64,000 bases of DNA from assembly GCA_020632885.1 (NCBI GenBank), contig JACKEQ010000024.1, forward strand, positions 1-64,000, given 5' to 3'. This DNA is from Alphaproteobacteria bacterium (GTDB taxonomy: Bacteria > Myxococcota_A > UBA796 > GCA-2862545). Both the position numbers and the translations under genes were made by a program. Of this stretch, positions 44,265 to 52,333 are shown in pieces. A model generated the notes under the pieces. It saw only the letters and a list, made by a program, of their open reading frames with translations. It ran no database searches and had not been told where the DNA came from. Position 1 is the stretch's first letter. Each line of letters begins with the position of its first letter.

Positions 44265-45767
44265 ATGGGATCGTACCCGCCTTCCTCGTTCACCGACAGC
44301 TTCGGCGCCTTCGAGGCTCTCGTGACCTCTCTCCAGACCGACGAGATGGCTGGTTTCTCCCACGTCGATGTCGAGACGCACATCAACGACAAGGGCACGG
44401 AGGTGCTGCGGCTTCTCCTGCAGGACCACCTCACGCTTCGTGCGGAGCGGGAGTCGATGCGGCCAATGACGGGTGCGGACGGGAAGGCGCGAACGGAGGC
44501 ACGGACCGGGGAGCGCAACCTGATGTCTCTCTTCGGTGGTGTCGTCGTCCGCCGGCTCGCCCTCACGAGGCGCGGTGTTCCAGGCGGGCTCCGTCCCATG
44601 GACGCCCGCCTGAACCTGCCCTCCGACAGTTTCTCGCTGGTGGTCCGCAAGGAGATCGCGTGGGCGGCTGCGAACGGCTCCTTCGAGTCCGCCGTGGACG
44701 ACGTGGTCCGCCTCACCGGGGCCACGGTCCACAAGCGGCAGGCCGAACGCCTCGCGATGGCGTTCGCCCAGGACTTCGGTGCCTTCTACGAGTCGCGGGG
44801 TCCGGACCCAGTGGTCTCCGAAGACCTCCTGGTGCTTTCGTTCGATGGCAAAGGGGTCGTGATGAGGCCGGAGGGGCTGCGCGCGGAGACCCGGAAGCGC
44901 GCGAAGGCTGCGCCCAAGGCGACCCGTCGCCTGAAGCCAGGACAGAAGCCGAATCGGAAGCGGATGGCGGCGGTCGCGACCATCTACGACCTCGAGGCCA
45001 CGCCCCGAGGTTCGGAGGACGTCCTCCGGGAGCTCGGCCACACGGGCCCGTACAAGGTTCCGAAGAAGCCGAAGAACAAGCGCGTGTGGGCCAGTCTCGA
45101 GCACGGCATGCAGGAGGTCGTGGCAGACGGGTTCCTCGCAGCTCTGGACCGCGACGAGAACCTCGAGCGGCGATGGGTCGTCCTCGTCGATGGCAACGAG
45201 GACCAGATGGCCGCCGTCCGCGCCCAGGCAGCCGCGATCGGCATCGAGCTGACCGTCGTGCTCGATGTCATCCATGTCCTCGAATACCTCTGGAAGGCCG
45301 GCCAGGCGGTGCTCGGAGCGCAGGACACCGCCACCGTGGAGGCATGGGTGACCGCCCGGGCGAAGCGCATCCTCGATGGGGAGTCCAGCGATGTCGCCGC
45401 CGGAATCCGTCGCAGCGCGACGGCACGGAACCTCCGGGGAGACCGACGGAAGGCGGTGGACGTCTGCTGCGGCTACCTGCTCAACCATAGGGAGGAGCTT
45501 CGCTATCATGAGTTCCTCCGGGACGGGCTCCCCATCGCGACCGGCGTGATCGAGGGGGCTTGCCGCTCCCTGGTCCGTGACCGGATGGACATCACGGGTG
45601 CGCGATGGGGTCTGCCCGGCGCCGAGGCCGTGCTCAAGCTGCGCTCGCTGCGCGCATCGGGGGACTTCGATGAGTACTGGCGTTTCCATCAGCGACGCGA
45701 GCTCGAGCGGAATCACCTTCGAAGCTACGCAGAGGACGAACTGGCCGAGCTTCGGGAGGCCGCGTGA
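44265..45767 (+). CDS. ISKra4 family transposase
   Basis: 500 residues. Family signatures: S-F-D194-G-K-G-V-V-M, V-V-L-D-V-I-H-V-L-E-Y-L-W-K-A (~332-346) and G-V-I-E-G-A-C-R-S-L-V-R-D-R-M-D-I-T-G-A-R-W-G-L, which supply the D, D and E of the DDE active site. The N-terminal ~180 residues hold the DNA-binding part and G-E-R-N-L-M-S. Length is typical and there are no internal stops, so it is probably active. It ends three bases before the right inverted repeat. Confidence 0.95.
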   Translation: MGSYPPSSFTDSFGAFEALVTSLQTDEMAGFSHVDVETHINDKGTEVLRLLLQDHLTLRAERESMRPMTGADGKARTEARTGERNLMSLFGGVVVRRLALTRRGVPGGLRPMDARLNLPSDSFSLVVRKEIAWAAANGSFESAVDDVVRLTGATVHKRQAERLAMAFAQDFGAFYESRGPDPVVSEDLLVLSFDGKGVVMRPEGLRAETRKRAKAAPKATRRLKPGQKPNRKRMAAVATIYDLEATPRGSEDVLRELGHTGPYKVPKKPKNKRVWASLEHGMQEVVADGFLAALDRDENLERRWVVLVDGNEDQMAAVRAQAAAIGIELTVVLDVIHVLEYLWKAGQAVLGAQDTATVEAWVTARAKRILDGESSDVAAGIRRSATARNLRGDRRKAVDVCCGYLLNHREELRYHEFLRDGLPIATGVIEGACRSLVRDRMDITGARWGLPGAEAVLKLRSLRASGDFDEYWRFHQRRELERNHLRSYAEDELAELREAA

Positions 45768-45770
45768 CCG

Positions 45771-45795
45771 AAGTCACACCAGAGGAGCCGCACCC
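45771..45795 (-). repeat. Right terminal inverted repeat of the IS
   Basis: Reads AAGTCACACC then AGAGGAGCCGCACCC; it pairs with 44133-44157 with four mismatches. Confidence 0.88.
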
Positions 45796-45804
45796 ATCGC
45801 ATTC
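45796..45804. repeat. Right target-site duplication of the insertion sequence
   Basis: ATCGCATTC, identical to 44124-44132. Confidence 0.9.
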
Positions 45805-45914
45805 AAGCGCAACCATTCCAGACTGATCACCTCGCCTTTCCTCCGGCTGTACAAAGTGTGTACGCGGAACGGTGGCGAAGGTCCGCGCTCCCCCGTAGTC
45901 TGTTCGTGGAGGAG

Positions 45915-46304
45915 ATGAGGTTGCATCCTGACCGCGCCCTCACCGTCGTCCTGACGGTCCTGATGGCCCTCCCTGCGGCTTCCTGTGGGGGTGTCGACAC
46001 CTGCCGGAGGGGTAGGAACTTCGAGGCTGTGCCCTTCTACGTGTACTCGCCCGACGGGACATGCATCGAGCAACCCGAGGAGCTCCTCGTCGATGCCTGC
46101 ATCTGGAAGGAGTACCTCGAGCCCTCCCCGTGCATGGGCACGCCCTGGCTGATGGCCGACGCACGCACCGGGATGTGCGTCCAGGTGCTCCAGCAGGACG
46201 AGTGCGCCCCGATCCCCACCGACGACCCCGACATCCGCCCATGCGACGAGGTGGACGAGCGGTGCTGCGACCTGGATCTGTGGATGGGGGGCTGCACGCC
46301 GTGA
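45915..46304 (+). CDS. Small Cys-rich lipoprotein of unknown function
   Basis: 129 residues from the ATG at 45915. A TTG two codons later has better spacing from the GGAGG box and may be the true start. The signal ends A-A-S-C-G-G, a lipobox. The mature part has ten or more cysteines (V-D-T-C, P-C-M-G, D-E-C-A, R-P-C-D-E, R-C-C-D) and no family I recognise; such proteins are common in myxobacterial genomes. The IS lies just upstream and may have changed its promoter region. Confidence 0.65.
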   Translation: MRLHPDRALTVVLTVLMALPAASCGGVDTCRRGRNFEAVPFYVYSPDGTCIEQPEELLVDACIWKEYLEPSPCMGTPWLMADARTGMCVQVLQQDECAPIPTDDPDIRPCDEVDERCCDLDLWMGGCTP

Positions 46305-46313
46305 CGAGGGGTC

Positions 46314-46823
46314 TCAGTCCGCCTTGGGGACGAACATCCGGTACATCCCCGGATTGCAGAGCGCGCTGTGCATCGGCGAGCCCGGCTCGCACCCGTCCCA
46401 GTCCTCCCAGCGCGACACACCGGCAGGCAGCCGCATACCCTTGATCGCGAAGTCCCAGTACGTCGCGTCCACACCCGTGAACACGTCCTGCCCGGCGAGC
46501 GCGGCAGCCTTGAACAGCTCCTCCTTCGCCTCCTTCAGGTCACCGCTCCCGTACAGGGCGATCCCGCGCTGCATGTGGACGTAGGGGTTGCCGATCTGGC
46601 CGCGGATCAGAGCCTCCGTGAGCGGATAGACCGCCTCCGCGTGACGCTCGAGGGCGACGAGCGCGAAGCCGACGTGGGCCGCGAACCAGGCGACGGTGGG
46701 CATGACGGCCGCCTCGCGGGACAGCGCCAGGCCGCGCTCGAACCTCACCAGCGCCCCAGCCGCGTCGCCGGCATCGAGCATCGCGCCCCCCTCGGCCCCC
46801 AACCGATCCAGCTCGTCCTGCAT
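46314..46823 (-). CDS. TPR-like protein
   Basis: 169 residues, ATG with GGAGG five bases upstream. Three helical pairs with TPR spacing (G-D-A-A-G-A-L-V-R-F-E-R-G-L-A-L, R-H-A-E-A-V-Y-P-L-T-E-A-L, G-D-L-K-E-A-K-E-E-L-F-K-A), then a distinct C-terminal tail with D-A-T-Y-W-D-F-A and two cysteines. No signal peptide. Divergent from the ABC-F gene, with 128 bp between; no clear promoter identified there. Confidence 0.7.
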   Translation of the reverse strand: MQDELDRLGAEGGAMLDAGDAAGALVRFERGLALSREAAVMPTVAWFAAHVGFALVALERHAEAVYPLTEALIRGQIGNPYVHMQRGIALYGSGDLKEAKEELFKAAALAGQDVFTGVDATYWDFAIKGMRLPAGVSRWEDWDGCEPGSPMHSALCNPGMYRMFVPKAD

Positions 46824-46951
46824 CCCGTCCTCCGGAGGCCCGAGGTAGCCGGCGGAGGACCGATCCGCTACGCTGCACGAGGAGGCCCGAAGTGGACACG
46901 CACACCGCCTGATCGCAGCCCGAACCCCCGTTCCCGATCCCCTGGTGTGCC

Positions 46952-48451
46952 TTGTCTCCGTCCCTCCGCCTCGTGCGCGCGTCCTTCGCGTTCGCCGACC
47001 GTCGTCCGATCCTCGACGCGGTCGACCTCCACCTCACCCCCGGCTGGACGGGCCTCGTCGGCCCCAACGGTGCGGGGAAGACCACCCTGCTGCGCATCCT
47101 CGCGGGCGAGCTCCCGTGTGCCGGCGTGCACCGCGACCCCGACGACCTCCGCGTGCACCGCCTCCACCAGCGGCTGGACGCCCCGGAGGCCGACGTCCTG
47201 GCCTTCGCGGCCGCCTGGGACAAGCGCGCCCTGCGCCTCCAGAGCCGTCTGGACCTCGATCCCACCGGCATGGACCGCTGGCCCACGCTGTCCCCCGGCG
47301 AGCGCCGCAGGTGGCAGGTGGCCGCCGCTCGGTGGCTCGAGCCGGACGTGCTCCTCCTGGACGAGCCGGGCAACCACCTCGACCGCCAGGCCCGTGACGC
47401 GCTGCTGGACGCCCTCTCGGGCTTTCGGGGCATCGGCGTGCTCGTCAGCCACGACCGCGACCTCCTGGACGCCCTGACGACGCGCACGGTGCACCTGGAG
47501 CACGGACGCAGCCGGGCAGCCGAGCTGCCGTGGTCCCTCGCCCGCGCCGCCTGGGACGAGGAGGACGCACGCCTGCTCGCCGACCTGGACGCCGCACGCG
47601 ACGCGGACGACCGGGCCCGCCGGCAGCTCCACGCGTCCCGCGAGCGGAGTCGGGGGGCCAGCCGCGCCCGCTCGCTCCGCGGCGTGGACCCACGCGACCA
47701 CGACGCCCGCTCGACCGGGCGCAAGGCCGCCGTGGCGAAGGCGGAGGCCAGCCACGCCCGCTCGACCGCCCGGGCCGTCACGGCGGCCGCGCGAGCCCGG
47801 GAGACCCTCGACGCCGCCGTCCGCCCTGACGATCTCGGACGCGCCGTCGTCGTCCGGCACGCCCCCGCCCGCAAGCGTGTGCTCCTGACCTGCAACGGGC
47901 CCGTGCTGGCGGGGTCCACGCGGGTCCTGGAGCATGTGGACCTCGCCGTCGGTCGCGACGACCGGGTGTGGATCGCGGGCCCCAACGGCACCGGGAAGTC
48001 GACCCTGGTGGCCGCCCTGCTCGCGGGGGCCACGATCCCGGCGGAGAGCATGCTCGTGCTGCCCCAGGAGCTCGACGAGCCCGCCATCGACGCGTTGCTC
48101 GCCCGTCTCCAGGCCCTCCCGACCGACATCCGCGGTGGGGTGCTCCAGCTCGTCGCTGCGCTGGGTGTGGCGCCCGCCCAGCTCCTCGCGTCGGCCCGTC
48201 CTTCGCCCGGAGAGGCCCGCAAGCTCGCGCTGGCCCTGGGTCTCGCGGACGACCGTGCGCTCCTCGTGCTGGACGAGCCCACCCACCACCTGGACCTCCC
48301 GGCGCGCCTGCGGCTGCAGGAGGCCCTCCAGGCCTGGCCGGGTGCCCTGGTGCTCGTCACCCACGACGACGCGCTGGGACGGGCCGTGTGCACCACGCGC
48401 TGGACGCTCGCGGCGGGCGAGCTGCACGCGGAGACGCCCGACCCGCGATAG
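46952..48451 (+). CDS. ABC-F family ATPase (two ATP-binding domains)
   Basis: 499 residues, TTG start at 46952 (weak ribosome binding site). Domain 1: Walker A G-P-N-G-A-G-K-T near 37-44, signature L-S-P-G-E-R-R-R, Walker B L-L-L-D-E-P-G-N-H-L-D. Domain 2: Walker A G-P-N-G-T-G-K-S, signature P-S-P-G-E, Walker B L-V-L-D-E-P-T-H-H-L-D. A charged Arg/Ala-rich linker (~190-290) joins them. There are no membrane helices, as in ABC-F proteins that act on the ribosome. The second signature starts with P rather than L, which is unusual. May give antibiotic protection or act in translation. Confidence 0.88.
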   Translation: MSPSLRLVRASFAFADRRPILDAVDLHLTPGWTGLVGPNGAGKTTLLRILAGELPCAGVHRDPDDLRVHRLHQRLDAPEADVLAFAAAWDKRALRLQSRLDLDPTGMDRWPTLSPGERRRWQVAAARWLEPDVLLLDEPGNHLDRQARDALLDALSGFRGIGVLVSHDRDLLDALTTRTVHLEHGRSRAAELPWSLARAAWDEEDARLLADLDAARDADDRARRQLHASRERSRGASRARSLRGVDPRDHDARSTGRKAAVAKAEASHARSTARAVTAAARARETLDAAVRPDDLGRAVVVRHAPARKRVLLTCNGPVLAGSTRVLEHVDLAVGRDDRVWIAGPNGTGKSTLVAALLAGATIPAESMLVLPQELDEPAIDALLARLQALPTDIRGGVLQLVAALGVAPAQLLASARPSPGEARKLALALGLADDRALLVLDEPTHHLDLPARLRLQEALQAWPGALVLVTHDDALGRAVCTTRWTLAAGELHAETPDPR

Positions 48452-48459
48452 TCGCGCGG

Positions 48460-48942
48460 ATGCCCACCGATCCCGAGCTCCTGCGTCGCCTGCTCCGGGC
48501 GCGCGACCGCATGGACGCCGCGTCCGAGGAGGACTGGCCCGTGCGCCGGCTGGCGCGGGTCAGCGGGGTCTCGGAGGCCCACTTCGCGCGGTCGTTCAAG
48601 GCGGCCTTCGGCGTGCCGCCGCACCGCTACCTGCTCACCCGGCGCATCGAGCGGGCCACCGCGCTGCTCCGCCACACCGACCTCCCGGTCACGGAGATCG
48701 CGATGCAGACGGGCTGGAAGAGCCTCGGCACCTTCGGGCGCACGTTCCGGGACGTCACGGGTGAGAGCCCCTCCGCCTTCCGCGCCCGGGAGGCCGCCCT
48801 GCCCCAGGCGCCGTCCCACGTCCCGGCCTGCTGGCTGAAGGCCGCCATGCGGCCCGACCTCACGATGGCAGTTTCGGAGAAGCGGCGGCAGGACGACGCC
48901 CCTACATTCGGGCCATCGGACGGGGGGGACGGACCTCCCTGA
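48460..48942 (+). CDS. AraC family transcriptional regulator (HTH-only, short)
   Basis: 160 residues, 8 bp after the ABC-F gene. Two helix-turn-helix motifs: V-R-R-L-A-R-V-S-G-V-S-E-A-H-F-A-R-S-F-K (~26-45) and V-T-E-I-A-M-Q-T-G-W-K-S-L-G-T-F-G-R-T-F-R (~76-96), with P-H-R-Y-L-L-T-R-R between. No sensor domain precedes them, so it is a minimal AraC protein with a disordered tail. It may control the VOC gene 14 bp downstream. Confidence 0.88.
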   Translation: MPTDPELLRRLLRARDRMDAASEEDWPVRRLARVSGVSEAHFARSFKAAFGVPPHRYLLTRRIERATALLRHTDLPVTEIAMQTGWKSLGTFGRTFRDVTGESPSAFRAREAALPQAPSHVPACWLKAAMRPDLTMAVSEKRRQDDAPTFGPSDGGDGPP

Positions 48943-48956
48943 CGCTTGGAGGTGCC

Positions 48957-49370
48957 ATGGGCCAGGGTGTGGGGATCGTCTCGCTGTACGTGCGGGACCA
49001 CGACGAAGCGGTGCAGTTCTACGTGGAGCGGGTGGGCTTCCGCGTGCACACCGACATCAGGAACGGGGCGTACCGCTGGGTGACCGTGCAGCACCCCGAG
49101 CAGCCGTCCCTCCAGCTCCAGCTCGAGGTGCCGGGGGCCCCGGTCCTCGACGACGCGTCGGCCGCCGCGGCCCGCGAGCTCCTCGCGAAGGGCGGGATGC
49201 CGGGCCTGGTGCTCCACGTGGACGACTGCAGGGCGCAGGTCGAGCGCATGCGGGCGGCTGGCGTGGAGATCACGCAGGAGCCGGTGGACCGCTTCGGGAA
49301 CGTGGACGCGGGCTTCCGCGACCCCTCGGGCAACGGCTGGAAGGTCATCCAGCAGGGGCGTGGGCGATGA
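48957..49370 (+). CDS. VOC (glyoxalase/bleomycin-resistance-like) superfamily protein
   Basis: 137 residues, GGAGG upstream. Two beta-alpha-beta-beta-beta modules: S-L-Y-V-R-D-H-D-E-A-V-Q-F-Y-V-E-R-V-G-F and V-L-H-V-D-D-C-R-A-Q-V-E. The C-terminal D-R-F-G-N-V-D-A-G-F-R-D-P-S-G-N-G-W is the usual VOC end. A metal-dependent small-molecule enzyme or binding protein; substrate unknown. ATGA overlap with the next gene. Confidence 0.88.
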   Translation: MGQGVGIVSLYVRDHDEAVQFYVERVGFRVHTDIRNGAYRWVTVQHPEQPSLQLQLEVPGAPVLDDASAAAARELLAKGGMPGLVLHVDDCRAQVERMRAAGVEITQEPVDRFGNVDAGFRDPSGNGWKVIQQGRGR

Positions 49371-49573
49371 ACCGCTGGTCCCGCCAGATCCACCGCTGGA
49401 CGTCGGTGGCCTTCACCCTCGGGTTCCTCGCCAACACCGTCATCGCGGCGGCCGGCATCGACGCCGTGTGGGTCGGTGTCTTCGCGCTCGTCCCGCTGCT
49501 CGTGCTGCTGGTCACGGGGCTCTGGCTGTTCGCCATCCCCTGGCTGCCGCGTCGGGACGTCAGACCTTCTTGA
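49367..49573 (+). CDS. Small two-helix membrane protein
   Basis: 68 residues. Two membrane helices (~12-32 and ~35-57) with a short loop; N-terminus basic and aromatic (M-N-R-W-S-R-Q-I-H-R-W). Coupled to the VOC gene by an ATGA overlap. Its last 14 bases overlap the 3' end of the broken phnA copy on the other strand. Confidence 0.7.
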   Translation: MNRWSRQIHRWTSVAFTLGFLANTVIAAAGIDAVWVGVFALVPLLVLLVTGLWLFAIPWLPRRDVRPS

Positions 49574-50098
49574 GGAACTCGGTCTTCAGGTAGATCGACT
49601 GCCCGTTCACCCGGCCCTCCACGTGGGTCGGGTCGTCACCCACGCGGATCCCTTTCACGAGGGTGCCGCGCTTCGCCGTGAAGTTGGCGCCCTTCACGGG
49701 CAGGTGCATGAGCGGCGCGGTCTCTCAAATACGCTCGTCACCGAGTCGCCGGTGGATATCCGCAGCGTGCGCATCCCGCCCGTTGCTGTCGCGCACGACG
49801 GGCGCGTCGGGGTCTGCGAGGCCGGCGTGGGCCCACTGGAGCGTGGCGTCGTCGAGCATCATTCCCTCGAGGGTCCCCCCTGCCGAGGCGGATCGTCTCG
49901 GTATGCGGCACGGCGTGCGGAGGAGCCGCCGCAGCTGCGACCGCATGCCGAATGGGACGGCGGAGCGGGGTGGCGCATCCACGACGCGACGCGCCCACGG
50001 TACGTCGCAGAACCAGTGCGGGGGTTCCTCCCATGACGGTGGGCGCGGTCTCACGATGGGCAGGACGGGGTCCAGGAGCAGGACGGCCCGATCGTGAC
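49560..50098 (-). pseudogene. Broken partial copy of phnA
   Basis: This stretch is a diverged copy of the 3' and middle part of the phnA gene at 50613-51189, in the same orientation about 1053 bp away. Near-identical blocks cover the C-terminal 40 codons and the D-A-T-L-Q-W-A-H-A-G-L-A-D-P-D-A-P-V-V-R-D part, but small insertions and deletions break the frame near 49705, 49750, 49880 and beyond; similarity fades after ~50098. Its end (Q-S-I-Y-L-K-T-E-F-L-K-K-V) is the canonical PhnA C-terminus, unlike the other copy. It looks like the remnant of an ancestral or duplicated gene. Confidence 0.75.
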
Positions 50099-50612
50099 GA
50101 GTGGGGGCCGCCCGCAAGGCCCACCGTCGCCGCGTGCTCGACTCGAGACGGCGCCGCTCGCGTGAGGGCCGGCGCAGAGGCGATGGGGCGAAGAAAAACT
50201 CAAAGGAAGAAAGGGCATATCGCGATCGAGACGCGGTTCCCCGCCGATGCCAGGTCGACGGCGGCTTCGCAGCGCGAGACGGCCTGGATGTCCTGACCAG
50301 GGCCACCCGCTCACGGACCTCACCCTCGGTCAAGATTCCGCGACGGGCGGCGAGCGCAACGGCGACCACCGCGGGCGTCGAGATCGCCCCGTGGCGACGG
50401 CCCGCAGGAGCCTGCGATTGATGGGCAACCGCCGAGAACCAGGGAACGTTCGTGGTGATCCCGAAGCTTGCGTAGAGCCCTTCGCCTGGTTCAACTTCGC
50501 CGACGACGACGGCTTGAGCGGGACTACGAACGGCGGCAGTCGAGCTTCCATACGGCCATCGGCTCACCTCGCGCCGCCCGGCTCGCCGGCCGCGCTAAAA
50601 AGGACGACCCAG
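50099..50612. other. Gene-free stretch between the two phnA copies
   Basis: About 510 bases with no gene I can support. Base use is less GC-rich than the neighbours around 50190-50230 (A-rich runs). Minus-strand frames are open but lack codon-position bias; a short piece near 50290-50400 (A-R-R-G-I-L-T-E-G-E-V-R-E-R) recalls PIN-domain toxins but is not enough for a call. Most likely decayed or inserted DNA. Confidence 0.5.
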
Positions 50613-51189
50613 TCAGACCTTCTTGAGGAACCCTGGAACCGCGGAACTCAGGTAGATCGACTGCCCGTTCACCCGGCCCTCCACGTGGGTCGGGTCGTCA
50701 CCCACGCGGATGCCCTTCACGAGGGTGCCGCGCTTCGCCGTGAAGTTGGCGCCCTTCACGGGCAGGTCCTTGATCAGCGTCACCGAGTCGCCGGTGGCGA
50801 GCGTGTTCCCGTTGCTGTCGCGCACGACGGGCGCGTCGGGGTCTGCGAGGCCGGCGTGGGCCCACTGGAGCGTGGCGTCGTCGAGCATCATGCCCTCGAG
50901 GGTCTCCACGGCCCAGGGGTCCGGGATCGTGCGGAGGAGCCGCCAGGCTGCGACCTGCACGGCGGGGACCTCGCTCCACGCGGCGCCCTGGAGGCAGAAC
51001 CAGTGGGGGTCGGTGGGCGCGGTCTCACGGCAGGTGGCGCACTGCAGGACGGCCCGGTCGACCTGGGGGATGTCCGCAGGGCCCACTTCGACGGGCTCGA
51101 GGCCGTCCGTGCCCGCGCACAGCTCGCACACGCCGCCGGCGCGGTCGGTCAGGGGGCGCGCGCGGAGCGCCTCGATGAGGGTCGGCCAT
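50613..51189 (-). CDS. phnA: PhnA domain protein, with an apparent 1-base frameshift just after the start
   Basis: The reading frame ending at 50613 encodes a PhnA-type protein: N-terminal zinc site C-E-L-C ... C-A-T-C, then W-S-E-V-P-A-V-Q-V-A-A-W-R-L-L, and the C-terminal PhnA domain D-S-N-G-N-T-L-A-T-G-D-S-V-T-L-I-K-D-L-P-V-K-G. The natural start, ATG at 51189 with AAAGGAGG five bases upstream, is one base out of frame; removing one C in the run at 51179-51181 gives M-A-D-L-I-E-A-L-R-A-R-P and joins the frame. Otherwise a GTG further upstream would be needed. The C-terminus reads L-S-S-A-V-P-G-F-L-K-K-V instead of L-K-T-E-F-L-K-K-V. PhnA proteins are named after the phosphonate operon, but their role is unclear. 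Confidence 0.75.
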
Positions 51190-51260
51190 GGGGTCCTCCT
51201 TTGGGGGCGGCACACATCACCCGCCCGTCCCCACCGGGCCACCCTCCCGCACCACCGATT

Positions 51261-51555
<295 letters not shown>

Positions 51556-51660
51556 TACGACCTCGGTGACCTTCGGGCCGCCTGGACGGGGTCCGGGAGC
51601 GTCGCAGCCGACACGACGGCGGTACCCCGCACGGACATCCAGAACCCGACGGTGGCACCC

Positions 51661-51766
51661 GTCCCGCAGTGCCGGGACGGCCCGCAGAAAGGGGCTTGCC
51701 CCGCAGCGGAGGTGCCGCCCGAAGGGCGGGTGACACCGGAGCGGGGGTCCGGGGGCTGGCCCCCGG
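51661..51766. other. Block of four consecutive perfect hairpins between the repeat arrays
   Basis: Four inverted repeats follow each other: GTCCCG-cagtgc-CGGGAC (51661-51678), GGGGC-tt-GCCCC (51691-51702), CCGCCC-gaa-GGGCGG (51715-51729) and CCGGGGG-ctgg-CCCCCGG (51749-51766). This regular spacing suggests a structured RNA or a folded single-strand DNA element. The flanks 51556-51660 and 51767-51908 show no gene. Confidence 0.6.
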
Positions 51767-51908
51767 TCATCAGTGCCCGGGCTGGTGGCGCCCTCCAGGC
51801 GTCACCGCCCGGTCGTCCCTGTGGAAGCGCCCCAGTCCGGGTCTACCTCCGAGCGCTCCATCAGCACGACCACCCCTGTCGCAGCGGCAATCCCGTCGTC
51901 TACGCACT

Positions 51909-52089
<181 letters not shown>

Positions 52090-52090
52090 C

Positions 52091-52196
52091 AACGCGATCG
52101 CGGGTCGCGGGTCGCCAGTCGCGAGTCGCCAACGCGATCGCGAGTCGCGGGTCGCCAGTCGCGAGTCGCCAACGCGATCGCGGGTCGCGGGTCGCC
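52091..52196. repeat. 40-bp tandem repeat (2.65 copies)
   Basis: Unit starts AACGCGATCGCGGGTCGCGG and ends GTCGCCAGTCGCGAGTCGCC; copies at 52091-52130, 52131-52170 and a partial one at 52171-52196. Copies differ by one base. Contains GCGATCGC palindromes. It continues directly from heptamer array 2, so the short unit may have given rise to it. Confidence 0.93.
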
Positions 52197-52239
52197 TTCG
52201 CCCTCGCGGGCGCGGGCGCGGGCGCGATCGCCAGGGCGG

Positions 52240-52325
52240 GTCCTCCAGTGGACTGCGGCCCGGGATTCGGCCCCCGCGTTCCGCGGTGATGGGGCCGATT
52301 CCCGGCCCTCCGTCCACTGGAGGAC
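52240..52325. other. Long imperfect hairpin (35-bp arms) in front of the four-helix-bundle gene
   Basis: Arms 52240-52274 and 52291-52325 are reverse complements at 31 of 35 positions; the outer 14 bases (GTCCTCCAGTGGAC / GTCCACTGGAGGAC) match exactly. The 16-base loop contains CCGCG-tt-CCGCGG. The right arm ends 8 bases before the ATG at 52334 and includes the GGAGG that serves as ribosome binding site, so folding of the mRNA would hide it. Confidence 0.9.
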
Positions 52326-52333
52326 ACAAGCCC

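Larger units (their letters stand above)
44133..45795 (+). mobile_element. ISKra4-family insertion sequence, complete (1663 bp)
   Basis: The element is bounded by 25-bp inverted repeats (44133-44157 and 45771-45795, 21 of 25 positions matching, both starting GGGTGCGG read inward). It is flanked by a perfect 9-bp direct repeat ATCGCATTC. It contains one full-length transposase gene and no passenger. The intact ends, intact gene and exact duplication suggest a fairly recent insertion. Its empty site can be rebuilt as ...GGTGGA-ATCGCATTC-AAGCGCAACC..., between the barrel gene and the small lipoprotein gene. Confidence 0.93.

Noticed and set aside
41679..45716. A 1345-codon minus-strand frame
   Set aside because: Runs antisense through the barrel genes and the IS transposase, which are well supported on the plus strand.
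50290..50567. PIN-domain toxin on the minus strand
   Set aside because: Only a short motif-like stretch is similar; no conserved Asp residues could be placed and codon use is not gene-like.
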